A stretch of 6,654 bases of DNA from an uncultured Butyricicoccus sp. (GCA_900555465.1 USLE01000076.1:1-6654), one strand, 5' to 3'; counted from the first letter of the stretch, positions 1 to 5,709 are shown. The notes: generated by a model from the sequence alone, not told the origin. Numbers and translations are program-made.

Positions 1-722
1 GCACGGACGTTGCCCAGTGCAAGGACGCGGAAAAGGTCGTCGAGGCGCACCCCGAGCTGATCTTCCAGCTGGGCTTCATGCGCCGCTTTGACAAGTCCTA
101 CGCCGAGGCCAAGCGCAAGATCGACAACGGCGATATCGGCAAGGTCGTGCTGGTGCGCTCCTACACCCAGGACCCGCGCTCGACCATCGAGTCCACGCTC
201 AAGTTCGCCCCGCACTCAGGAGGCCAGTTCCTCGACATGTGCGTGCACGACATCGACCTGATCCGCTGGTTCACCGGCTCGAACGTCAAGAACGTATGGG
301 CGATCGGCGGCGTGTTCGAGTTCGATCTTTACAAGGAGCTGAATGACGCGGACAACGCGGCAGCCACCATCCAGATGGAGAACGGTGCGATGGGCTTCAT
401 GTTCACCAACCGCACCCACGCGGCGGGCTCCAACGTTGAGACCGAGATCATCGGCACGCACGGCACGCTGCGCATCGCGAACGTCGGCGCGAAGAACCTG
501 CTCAACATCGTCGACGAGCACGGCTCGCGCGAGGAGTACTATCCGGACTTTATGAGCCGCTGGCATGAGGCGTTCGTCGCCGAGATGGTGGCGTTCACCG
601 ATCACGTGCGTAATAACACCAAGCCCAGCGACCTGACCGTATACGACGGCACCGCGGTTTCCGAGGCAGCTTACCGCTGCAAGGAGTCCTTCGAGACCGG
701 CAAGATGCTGCCGATCCGCTGA
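1..722 (+). CDS. iolG: Gfo/Idh/MocA family oxidoreductase, probable inositol 2-dehydrogenase (5' partial)
   Basis: This is the C-terminal part of an NAD-dependent sugar or polyol dehydrogenase, probably oxidising myo-inositol (or a related cyclitol) to the 2-keto form in the cytoplasm. The reading frame is open from base 3 with no start before the window edge. About 100 N-terminal residues, including the Rossmann GxGxxG fold and the Lys-Pro catalytic motif, therefore lie outside. An internal ATG at 78 is not the start, because family-like sequence (ending in GFMRRFD) precedes it in frame. Visible family features are GFMRRFDKSY, the catalytic Asp-x3-His pair (Asp codon 234-236, His codon 246-248, in DMCVHDIDLIRW), which matches the Asp172/His176 pair of Bacillus subtilis IolG, and the C-terminal EIIGTHGTLRIAN strand region. 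It ends in TGA at 720-722 and is followed by a terminator. The Gfo/Idh/MocA family is near certain. The inositol substrate is inferred from overall resemblance, and related scyllo-inositol or other sugar dehydrogenases cannot be excluded. No other iol gene is in view. Confidence 0.85.
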   Translation, partial: TDVAQCKDAEKVVEAHPELIFQLGFMRRFDKSYAEAKRKIDNGDIGKVVLVRSYTQDPRSTIESTLKFAPHSGGQFLDMCVHDIDLIRWFTGSNVKNVWAIGGVFEFDLYKELNDADNAAATIQMENGAMGFMFTNRTHAAGSNVETEIIGTHGTLRIANVGAKNLLNIVDEHGSREEYYPDFMSRWHEAFVAEMVAFTDHVRNNTKPSDLTVYDGTAVSEAAYRCKESFETGKMLPIR

Positions 723-769
723 GCATAGTCCCGCACGCCCGGGAGAAGAGAGAGGCCTGCACAGCAGGC

Positions 770-804
770 AAAAAGGACGGAGGCCAATGGCCTCCGTCCT
801 TTTT
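770..804 (+). terminator. Rho-independent terminator of the dehydrogenase gene
   Basis: A perfect 16-bp inverted repeat: AAAAAGGACGGAGGCC at 770-785 pairs with 789-804 across a 3-base loop (AAT). The 3' arm ends in five T. It lies 47 bases after the dehydrogenase stop. Because the 5' arm starts with five A, the same element would also work on the minus strand as a back-up for the converging symporter gene. A small extra hairpin (GCCTGC-ACA-GCAGGC, 755-769) sits directly in front of it but has no T-run of its own. Confidence 0.93.
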
Positions 805-825
805 GCAGCAGCCCGCGGATAACGG

Positions 826-856
826 AAAAGGGAGACCCGACCGGGCCTCCCTTTTT
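826..856 (-). terminator. Rho-independent terminator of the NSS symporter gene
   Basis: AAAAGGGAG (826-834) pairs with CTCCCTTTT (847-855). After one mismatch (A835/C846) the stem continues with CCC (836-838) against GGG (843-845) around a four-base loop. Read on the minus strand, the stem is followed by TTTT (bases 829-826), and it begins 11 bases past the symporter stop codon at 867-869. The T-run at 852-856 means it may also act on plus-strand transcripts as a second barrier. Confidence 0.88.
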
Positions 857-866
857 GTGTATTTAC

Positions 867-2267
867 TTAGATGGTGAACAGGCCGAACACCTTGGTCATC
901 AGCTCGGAGACCAGGATGGCGACCAGCAGCACCGGCGCGACCCAGCGGATCATGACGCGGTGCAGCTTTTCGCGGTGGAAGGCTGCGCCGCCCTGCTTGA
1001 CCTCGTCTGCGATCACCTTGGTGCCGACCACATGGCCGATCAGGATACAGGTCAGGAAAGCCACGATCGGCATCAGGATGGAGTTGGACAGGAAATCGAA
1101 GAAGTCGAGGAACTGCATGCCGATGATCTCGATGCTGCCGAGCGGGCCGTAACCCAGGCAGGAAAGCATGCCTACCGCCAGCACGATGACCGTGACGATC
1201 AGGGTAGCGGGCTTGCGCTGCAGGCCGGCCTTGTCCATCAGCACGGAGACGATGGTCTCCATCAGCGAGATGGACGAAGTCAGCGCCGCGAACAGCACCA
1301 GCAGGAAGAATACCGCGCCGACGATCTCGCCGAACGGCATGGACTCAAATACTATCGGCAGGGTGATGAACATCAGGCCCGGGCCGTTGTTGATCTGGCT
1401 CGGGTCGCCGCCGTTGAACGCAACGACCGGCGGGATGATCATCAGGCCTGCGACGAACGCAAACAGCGTGTCGAACACCTCGATCTGGGTGACCGAATGC
1501 TCCAGAATGTTTTCACGCTGCATATAGGAGCCGTAGGTGATCATAATGCCCATTGCCAGCGACATGGAGTAGAACATCTGGCCGATCGCGCCCAGCACGG
1601 TGGACATGGAGAACTTGGAGAAGTCAGGCAGCAGGTAATACTTGAGGCCCTCCATCGCACCGTCGATGGTCAGCGAATAGATCGCGATCAGGACAGCCAG
1701 CACGGCCAGCACCGGCATCATGAAGCGGCTCGCGCGTTCGATGCCCTTCTCTACGCCGAAGATGACGACCACAGCGGTCAGCAGTGCGTAGATCAGGAAC
1801 CACGGGGTCGGGCCATTGAAGTTGAAGATGGTGCTCGCGATCGAGCCGGTGTCAAAAGCGATGAAGTTGTCGAAAAAGGCGCCGCCGTCTGCCGAGGCCA
1901 TGCCGCCGCCGGTCAGGAAGGTGAACAGGTACTTGGTGACCCAGCCGCCGATGACGCAGTAATACGGCGTGATGATGACCGGGACAAAGGCCGAGATCCA
2001 TCCGAGGAAGCCGAAGCGCTTGTCGAGCGCCTTGTACGCGCCGATACAGGACACACGGGTCTTGCGGCCGATCGCGATCTCGGTGATCATGAGCGCGAAG
2101 CCGAAGGTGACGACCAGAATGAGGTAGACCAGCAGGAAAATACCGCCGCCGTACTGCGCGGCCAGATAGGGGAAGCGCCAGAGGTTGCCAAGGCCCACCG
2201 CGGAGCCGGCAGCCGCCAGCACAAAGCCGATCCGGCTGGAAAAACTGCTTCTCGATTTCTGTTCCAT
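867..2267 (-). CDS. Sodium:neurotransmitter symporter (NSS/SNF) family amino-acid transporter
   Basis: A 466-residue inner-membrane transporter of the NSS (SNF) family, which couples uptake of amino acids or related amines to the sodium gradient. I count 11 hydrophobic segments (about 12-37, 41-66, 85-118, 153-171, 182-201, 223-249, 263-284, 311-343, 354-374, 386-415, 439-465), the bacterial 11-TM form. TM1 carries GSAVGLGNLWRFPY, with Gly21, Ala23, Val24, Asn28 and Arg31 matching LeuT Gly20, Ala22, Val23, Asn27 and Arg30. TM6 has FYSMS (Ser234 at the LeuT Thr254 Na1 position). Asp266 in TM7 is probably the further Na1 ligand, as in MhsT. TM8 FAALTSS gives Ala327, Thr330 and Ser331 of the Na2 site. 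Both sodium sites therefore look intact. The ATG at 2267 is the only usable start, since an in-frame TAA lies 24 bases upstream. Its Shine-Dalgarno AAGGGAG (complement of 2281-2287) is rather far away, about 13 bases. It follows the exporter gene by 53 bp and probably shares its transcript. The exact substrate (Trp, Tyr, Leu or other) cannot be read from sequence. Confidence 0.97.
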   Translation of the reverse strand: MEQKSRSSFSSRIGFVLAAAGSAVGLGNLWRFPYLAAQYGGGIFLLVYLILVVTFGFALMITEIAIGRKTRVSCIGAYKALDKRFGFLGWISAFVPVIITPYYCVIGGWVTKYLFTFLTGGGMASADGGAFFDNFIAFDTGSIASTIFNFNGPTPWFLIYALLTAVVVIFGVEKGIERASRFMMPVLAVLAVLIAIYSLTIDGAMEGLKYYLLPDFSKFSMSTVLGAIGQMFYSMSLAMGIMITYGSYMQRENILEHSVTQIEVFDTLFAFVAGLMIIPPVVAFNGGDPSQINNGPGLMFITLPIVFESMPFGEIVGAVFFLLVLFAALTSSISLMETIVSVLMDKAGLQRKPATLIVTVIVLAVGMLSCLGYGPLGSIEIIGMQFLDFFDFLSNSILMPIVAFLTCILIGHVVGTKVIADEVKQGGAAFHREKLHRVMIRWVAPVLLVAILVSELMTKVFGLFTI

Positions 2268-2320
2268 GATTTGTTGATAACTCCCTTACATCTTTTCTAT
2301 TTCTCTTTTTGGGGGCTGTG

Positions 2321-3217
2321 CTATGCGGAGGCGCTGAACTCGGTCAGGTACCGGTAGGCCTGCAGCAGGTTGTCCAGGTGGTAGTTGCCGACGATGTCGG
2401 CCGTCGTATGGGACGGGCCTGCCATGTCCTCCGGCACGGAGAGGCCGAGCACAGCGAGCTGCGCCGCGTTTTCCGGAGAGAGCCGCCCGCGCTCGTCCAT
2501 CGCGCAGAGCGCGGAGAGCTCCTGCCAGACCGAATGGGCCAGCTGTTCGCAGCCGCGCAGGAACACGGCCTGATCGGCGTGGTCGCGCGCGCGGTACATT
2601 TTCTGCTTTTCGAAGGTCGCAAGCTCGCTGGCGATGCGGTCAAGCTGGGCGCGCAGGGGCGTGAGGTCGGGATACCGGCCGTGCACCACCCGCTCCTCCA
2701 CATAGGCGGGGACGGACTGGCGGAAATGCGTCAGCAGGCTGACGATCCGCTCACGGTTGTTATACGGCTTGATCACCAGATTGACCACCAGCGCGGTCGC
2801 CAGACCGATCGAGGTATCCAGCAGGCGGTTGGCGCCGTACTCAAACGCCTCGTTTGCAGGCGACAGGCAGATGGACACGAACACGATGCACGCCAGCGGC
2901 ACGGCAAACTGCAATTTCAGCTGCACGCACAGCAGGATGAGCAGGATCAGCCCGATGCCGATGCCGATATAGCGGAAACCCACTAACAGGTTGACAAACA
3001 CCGCGCCGAAGCCCGCACCGAGCAGGATGCCGAAAAACTGCGTGCGGCAGGTCTCGAATGCGTCGCCCACCGTGCGGTTCATGGCGACGATCGCGCCGAT
3101 GGCCGCGAAGATGGGCAGCGGCGAGCTCCGCAGATCGGCGAAGAACAGCGCCAGCGCGACCGCGAGGCCGGTTTTCACCGTGCGCAGCCCGATATGGGGG
3201 AGATGCTTTCCCACCAT
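2321..3217 (-). CDS. Aromatic acid exporter (ArAE_1/FUSC-like) family membrane protein
   Basis: A 298-residue protein with an N-terminal membrane half and a soluble C-terminal half. Hydrophobic segments lie near residues 13-27, 33-47, 61-79, 83-100, 104-118 and 133-149. After them comes IKPYNNRERI and a helical, charged cytoplasmic domain of about 145 residues. The motif NRLLDTSIGLATALVVNLVI is typical of the ArAE_1 (DUF939, YgaE-like) proteins of Firmicutes, which resemble half of an E. coli AaeB/FUSC aromatic-acid efflux pump. Export of aromatic or other organic acids is inferred from family only. The start is set at 3217: GGAGG (complement of 3225-3229) lies 7 bases before this ATG. An in-frame ATG at 3250 is rejected because it overlaps the -10 box of the gene's own promoter. 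The stop is TAG at 2321-2323, with no terminator before the symporter gene, so the two genes are probably cotranscribed. I am confident of the family but not of the transported compound. Confidence 0.85.
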   Translation of the reverse strand: MVGKHLPHIGLRTVKTGLAVALALFFADLRSSPLPIFAAIGAIVAMNRTVGDAFETCRTQFFGILLGAGFGAVFVNLLVGFRYIGIGIGLILLILLCVQLKLQFAVPLACIVFVSICLSPANEAFEYGANRLLDTSIGLATALVVNLVIKPYNNRERIVSLLTHFRQSVPAYVEERVVHGRYPDLTPLRAQLDRIASELATFEKQKMYRARDHADQAVFLRGCEQLAHSVWQELSALCAMDERGRLSPENAAQLAVLGLSVPEDMAGPSHTTADIVGNYHLDNLLQAYRYLTEFSASA

Positions 3218-3248
3218 TTTTTCGCCTCCGGAATACAAGAATAAAAAC

Positions 3249-3277
3249 ATTGTATCACGAACGGCGGTTTTTCACAA
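3249..3277 (-). promoter_or_regulatory. Sigma-A type promoter of the exporter/symporter unit
   Basis: On the minus strand, TTGTGA (complement of 3272-3277) is followed after exactly 17 bases by TACAAT (complement of 3249-3254). A TG one base before the -10 makes it an extended -10 promoter (TGATACAAT). The predicted start of transcription is near 3242, giving a leader of about 25 bases to the ATG at 3217. It is back-to-back with the proC promoter. Confidence 0.8.
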
Positions 3278-3282
3278 GCTAT

Positions 3283-3311
3283 TTGCATGGAAAAGGCGGA
3301 TGTGTTATAAT
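3283..3311 (+). promoter_or_regulatory. Sigma-A type promoter of proC
   Basis: TTGCAT (3283-3288), a 17-base spacer, then a perfect TATAAT (3306-3311) with an upstream TG (TGTTATAAT, TG at 3303-3304). The expected start of transcription is near 3318, about 30 bases before the proC start codon. It is the best-matching promoter in the window. Confidence 0.88.
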
Positions 3312-3314
3312 GTT

Positions 3315-3336
3315 TTTACCAGAATATCATGGTAAA
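3315..3336. promoter_or_regulatory. 22-bp dyad over the proC transcription start, possible operator
   Basis: TTTACCA (3315-3321), eight bases, then TGGTAAA (3330-3336). The two 7-base arms are perfectly complementary and the central ATAT is also symmetric, so 18 of 22 positions fit a dyad. It spans the predicted transcription start and ends just at the Shine-Dalgarno of proC. It could bind a repressor as DNA, or fold in the mRNA and partly cover the ribosome binding site. No specific regulator is recognised. Confidence 0.45.
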
Positions 3337-3346
3337 GAGGTGGATA

Positions 3347-4159
3347 ATGATGAAGAACTACCGGTTCGGCGTGCTGGGCGCGGGCAGCATGGGCACTGCG
3401 ATCGCGGACGGCGCGGTGCGCGCGGGCCTGTTTGCCCCGGGCGAGGTGCTGCTCTTTAACCGCAGCGAAGAAAAGCGCGAGGCAAACCGCGCCAGGGGCT
3501 ACGCCGTTACAGGAGACTATACCGAGGTATATACCGCGTGCGACATGGTGCTGCTCGCGGTCAAGCCGCAGAATTTTGACGAGATCCTGCCTGTCCTTGC
3601 GGACTGCGCGGGCGAAAAGCCGCTTGTCATTTCGATCGCTGCGGGCGTGACCTTCGCCAGGATGGAAGCTGCGCTCGGCGCGGATACGCCCATGATCCGC
3701 GTGATGCCGAATACCCCGCTCATGCTGGGCGAGGGCGCGACCCAGCTGGTCAAAAACGCGGCTGCGAGCGAAGCGCAGCTTGCGCAGGTGCGCGCGCTGT
3801 TCGACACGATGGGTGTGACCGTGGTGTTTGACAAGGAGCACATGCTCAACGAGGTGATCCCGTACGCGGGCTCGGCGCCGGCCTACCTCTATACCTTTGC
3901 GGACGCGATGGTGCAGAGCGCGGTGGAGCACGGCATCTCCGCGGACGACGCGCTGACGCTGTTCTGCCAGACCATGATCGGCTCGGCCAAAATGCTGCTC
4001 CGGCGCGACAAGACGCCCGCGGAACTGATAAAGGCTGTGTGTTCGCCCGGCGGCACGACGATCGAGGCCATGAAAGTGCTCGAGGCGCACGATCTGTACG
4101 GCATTTTGGCAGAAGCGTGCGATAAGTGCATCGCGCGCGCTTATGAACTGGGCAAATAA
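3347..4159 (+). CDS. proC: Pyrroline-5-carboxylate reductase
   Basis: This cytosolic enzyme reduces 1-pyrroline-5-carboxylate to L-proline with NAD(P)H, the last step of proline synthesis. The product is 270 residues, the normal length. The N-terminal Rossmann fold carries FGVLGAGSMG (residues 7-16), then LLAVKPQN and VISIAAGVT, then IRVMPNTPLMLGEGA. The C-terminal dimerisation domain holds PYAGSAPAYLYTFADAM from residue 172 and the family signature CSPGGTTIEA at 232-241. The first ATG of the open frame, at 3329, lies before the Shine-Dalgarno (AGAGGTGG, 3336-3343), so it is rejected. ATG at 3347 and ATG at 3350 are both well spaced (6 and 9 bases after AGAGG) and the choice between them is open. 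Neither proA nor proB is adjacent. It has its own promoter divergent from the exporter gene, and no terminator is seen after the TAA at 4157-4159, so some read-through into the next gene is possible. Confidence 0.97.
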   Translation: MMKNYRFGVLGAGSMGTAIADGAVRAGLFAPGEVLLFNRSEEKREANRARGYAVTGDYTEVYTACDMVLLAVKPQNFDEILPVLADCAGEKPLVISIAAGVTFARMEAALGADTPMIRVMPNTPLMLGEGATQLVKNAAASEAQLAQVRALFDTMGVTVVFDKEHMLNEVIPYAGSAPAYLYTFADAMVQSAVEHGISADDALTLFCQTMIGSAKMLLRRDKTPAELIKAVCSPGGTTIEAMKVLEAHDLYGILAEACDKCIARAYELGK

Positions 4160-4172
4160 CCGGCCGCTGCCA

Positions 4173-4201
4173 TTGACTTTGGCGCGCCCGTATGGTAAAG
4201 T
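4173..4201 (+). promoter_or_regulatory. Sigma-A type promoter of the small acidic protein gene
   Basis: TTGACT (4173-4178) and TAAAGT (4196-4201) are separated by 17 bases, with TG at 4193-4194 giving an extended -10. Transcription should start near 4208, about 35 bases before the GTG start at 4243. The -10 region contains ATGGTAAAG (4192-4200), the same nine bases found at 3329-3337 in the proC dyad. Confidence 0.78.
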
Positions 4202-4242
4202 AAAATAAATATTCCGCATCACTTTGAGAGGAAGTGGATACC

Positions 4243-4563
4243 GTGAAAAATTCGACAAAAATCAAGGCGGGTCTGCTGCTGACGAGCCTGGCCTGTGCGG
4301 CGGGCGCTACGGCGGCGCTGGTCCTGCTGCAGAAAAAGCGCGAGGAAGAGGTTTATCACGAGGCCGAGCTGAAGGCGATGGATGAACTGGAGGAAATGAT
4401 GCGCGAGGAATCCGACTGCGCCTCCTGCGCCTGCGCTGAGGAGTGCGCGGACGCTTCCTATCAGGATACGTTCGACGAGGAGGTCCCCGCGGACGATGAC
4501 GCCCCCTCTGCCGAGGCGGAAGCCGAGGAAGAGGCGGACGACGAGAAATCCGTCGAAAACTGA
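4243..4563 (+). CDS. Small single-TM acidic protein with a cysteine cluster, unknown function
   Basis: I do not recognise this 106-residue protein. It has a short basic N-terminus (MKNSTKIK), one hydrophobic segment at about residues 8-29, then QKKREEE and a probably helical charged stretch (about 32-56). Next comes a cysteine cluster at 59-68 (C59, C62, C64, C68: CxxCxCxxxC), and then an acidic low-complexity tail. About 30 of the last 73 residues are Asp or Glu. The hydrophobic segment could anchor it in the membrane. The sequence around C18 (SLAC) is a poor lipobox because hydrophobic residues continue after it. The start is GTG 4243: AGAGGAAG (4227-4234) lies 8-11 bases upstream, whereas an in-frame GTG at 4234 would overlap that site. 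It has its own promoter and a terminator, so it is a monocistronic gene. The N-terminal anchor plus charged helix vaguely recalls YtxH-like small Firmicutes proteins, but that is only a resemblance of shape. Confidence 0.8.
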   Translation: MKNSTKIKAGLLLTSLACAAGATAALVLLQKKREEEVYHEAELKAMDELEEMMREESDCASCACAEECADASYQDTFDEEVPADDDAPSAEAEAEEEADDEKSVEN

Positions 4564-4573
4564 ACGATCGTGT

Positions 4574-4610
4574 AAAAAGGGCGGGGAAAGTTCTCTCCGC
4601 CCTGCTTTTT
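4574..4610 (+). terminator. Rho-independent terminator of the small acidic protein gene
   Basis: GGGCGG (4579-4584) pairs with CCGCCC (4597-4602), the stem can extend by three further pairs including one G-U, and TTTTT follows at 4606-4610 after TGC. An A-run (4574-4578) precedes the stem. It starts 10 bases after the stop codon and separates this gene from the radical SAM gene. Confidence 0.85.
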
Positions 4611-4641
4611 GCCATAAAACCAGAAAAAGGAGAATCTGACT

Positions 4642-5514
4642 ATGATCGAATATGAAGGCCGCGTATTCCGTCCGCCCTCTGAGGCGTACAGTCTGATCGT
4701 ACAGGTGACGATCGGATGCAGCCACAACAAATGCACGTTCTGCGACATGTACAAGGAAAAGCGCTTCCGCGTGCGCAAGCTCGAGGACGTCAAGCGCGAT
4801 TTCGACGAGGCGCGGCGCATGTACCGCCGGGTCGAGCGCATCTTCCTCGCGGACGGCGACGCGCTCATGTGCCGCCCCGAGCACATGGCGGAGATCCTGC
4901 GCTATATCAAGCAGCTGTTCCCCGAGTGCGAGCGCGTGACGAGCTACGGCTCGCCGGCGTCTATCCTGGTCAAAAAGCAGGAGGACCTCAACATGCTGCA
5001 CGAGCTCGGCCTCGAGATGATCTACCTCGGCCTTGAGTCCGGCTCGGATGAGCTGCTGCGCCGCGTCAACAAGGGCGAGACCGCGGACGAGATCGTGCGC
5101 GCGGGCCTGATGGTCAAGGAGGCGGGCATGAAGCTGTCGGTCACCTGCATCGCGGGCCTCGGCTCGCTCGAGCTGTCCGAGGAGCACGCGATCAAGACCG
5201 CCGAGGCGCTCTCGCGCATGAAGCCCGAGTATATCGGCCTGCTCACCCTGCTGTTCGAGCTCGAGACCCCGCTCATGCGCGACTGGCAGGAGGGCCGCTT
5301 CTACCTGATGAACCCGATCGAGATCGCGCACGAGACGCTCATCCTTTTGGAGCATATCGACTCGGAAGGCAGCATTTTCCGCGCCAACCACGCCTCCAAC
5401 TATGTCAATCTGGCGGGCACGCTCAACCGCGACCGCGAGGCCATGTGCCGGCGCCTGCGTCAGGCGCTCGAGGGGAAGATCGAGTTCCGCAACGAAGCGT
5501 TCCGGGCAAGATGA
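4642..5514 (+). CDS. Radical SAM protein with a CX4CX2C cluster motif
   Basis: A 290-residue radical SAM enzyme that should bind a [4Fe-4S] cluster and cleave S-adenosylmethionine to start radical chemistry in the cytoplasm. Its substrate is unknown. The cluster motif is GCSHNKCTFCDMYK with C26, C31 and C34, i.e. CX4CX2C, one residue longer than the usual CX3CX2C. Then come LADGDAL (69-75, the strand-2 region), YGSPASIL (102-109), LGLESGSDELLRRVNKGET (129-147, common in Elp3/MiaB/oxygen-independent coproporphyrinogen-like enzymes), and AGLGS (171-175). A conserved C-terminal FRANHASNYVNLAGTL (246-261) is shared by a widespread, poorly studied group in Firmicutes. The extra residue fits that group as I remember it, so I see no sign of a frameshift. 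No B12-binding, TRAM or SPASM extension is present. A clear AAGGAG lies 10 bases before the ATG. A terminator lies just upstream, yet no distinct promoter is seen between that and the start, so its transcription may depend on read-through. Confidence 0.93.
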   Translation: MIEYEGRVFRPPSEAYSLIVQVTIGCSHNKCTFCDMYKEKRFRVRKLEDVKRDFDEARRMYRRVERIFLADGDALMCRPEHMAEILRYIKQLFPECERVTSYGSPASILVKKQEDLNMLHELGLEMIYLGLESGSDELLRRVNKGETADEIVRAGLMVKEAGMKLSVTCIAGLGSLELSEEHAIKTAEALSRMKPEYIGLLTLLFELETPLMRDWQEGRFYLMNPIEIAHETLILLEHIDSEGSIFRANHASNYVNLAGTLNRDREAMCRRLRQALEGKIEFRNEAFRAR

Positions 5515-5596
5515 CCAAAAATACAATCTTAATATTGGGGATTACGGCAAAAAAGTAATGAATTTATGTTTTTTTTGTTACAATTTCGAAAAAAGC

Positions 5597-5625
5597 AAGA
5601 CAAGCAAAGAAAATTGTGATATACT
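5597..5625 (+). promoter_or_regulatory. Probable extended -10 promoter of the zinc phospholipase C family gene
   Basis: TATACT (5620-5625) is preceded by TG (5617-5618), and AAGACA (5597-5602) stands 17 bases upstream as a weak -35 (4 of 6 matches to TTGACA). Transcription would begin near 5632 and leave a leader of about 78 bases before the ATG at 5710. Confidence 0.6.
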
Positions 5626-5636
5626 GTTTTCGATTT

Positions 5637-5661
5637 CGGGGTTGGATATTGTAGAGCCCCG
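5637..5661 (+). other. Leader hairpin before the zinc phospholipase C family gene
   Basis: CGGGGTT (5637-5643) can pair with AGCCCCG (5655-5661), seven pairs including one G-U, around an 11-base loop. It sits a few bases after the predicted transcription start. It has no T-run behind it, so it is not a terminator. It may protect the 5' end or act in regulation, or may mean nothing. Confidence 0.35.
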
Positions 5662-5709
5662 CTGTTAAGATTGTGTTAAATTGTACGTATTCCGTCTGGA
5701 GGATTGCTG

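Larger units (their letters stand above)
5515..5709 (+). other. AT-rich intergenic control region
   Basis: A 195-base gap, strikingly AT-rich against its GC-rich flanks. It holds a T-run (5569-5576), a likely promoter (5597-5625), an inverted repeat TTACAATTT / AAATTGTGA (5578-5586 and 5611-5619, one G-T pair) that brackets the -35 box, and a leader hairpin (5637-5661). No GC-rich terminator for the radical SAM gene is visible, only a weak A/T fold before the T-run. I see no coding potential or known riboswitch. Confidence 0.6.

Noticed and set aside
2268..2320. A separate promoter for the symporter gene
   Set aside because: The minus-strand sequence of this 53-bp gap is purine-rich, with a Shine-Dalgarno but no convincing -35/-10 pair.
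855..2357. A 500-codon open frame on the plus strand opposite the symporter gene
   Set aside because: Its product is an implausible run of Asp/His/Gln/Arg/Glu. It is the complement of a GC-rich hydrophobic gene with clear family motifs on the minus strand, and two terminators lie at its start.
3218..3250. Upstream ATG start for the exporter homologue
   Set aside because: It overlaps the -10 box of its own predicted promoter and would place GGAGG inside the coding region. The ATG at 3217 follows GGAGG by 7 bases.
3329..3346. Upstream ATG start for proC
   Set aside because: It lies before the Shine-Dalgarno sequence and only about 11 bases after the predicted transcription start. The ATG codons at 3347/3350 are correctly spaced.
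3305..4258. A 317-codon open frame on the minus strand opposite proC
   Set aside because: proC is unmistakable on the plus strand, and this frame has no RBS or family motif.
4285..4300. Lipoprotein call for the small acidic protein at Cys18
   Set aside because: The residues before the cysteine (TSLAC) fit the lipobox poorly at position -3, and the hydrophobic segment runs on for about 11 residues past the cysteine, which fits a membrane anchor better.
4219..5526. A 435-codon open frame on the minus strand opposite the radical SAM and small acidic protein genes
   Set aside because: It spans two real plus-strand genes, a terminator and an RBS, and its composition (Arg/Leu/Ala/Val/His-rich) is that of antisense frames in GC-rich DNA.
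5521..5580. Possible terminator of the radical SAM gene before the T-run at 5569-5576
   Set aside because: Only weak A/T pairing can be formed (AAAAAAGTAA with the T-run region) and there is no GC stem, so I do not call it.
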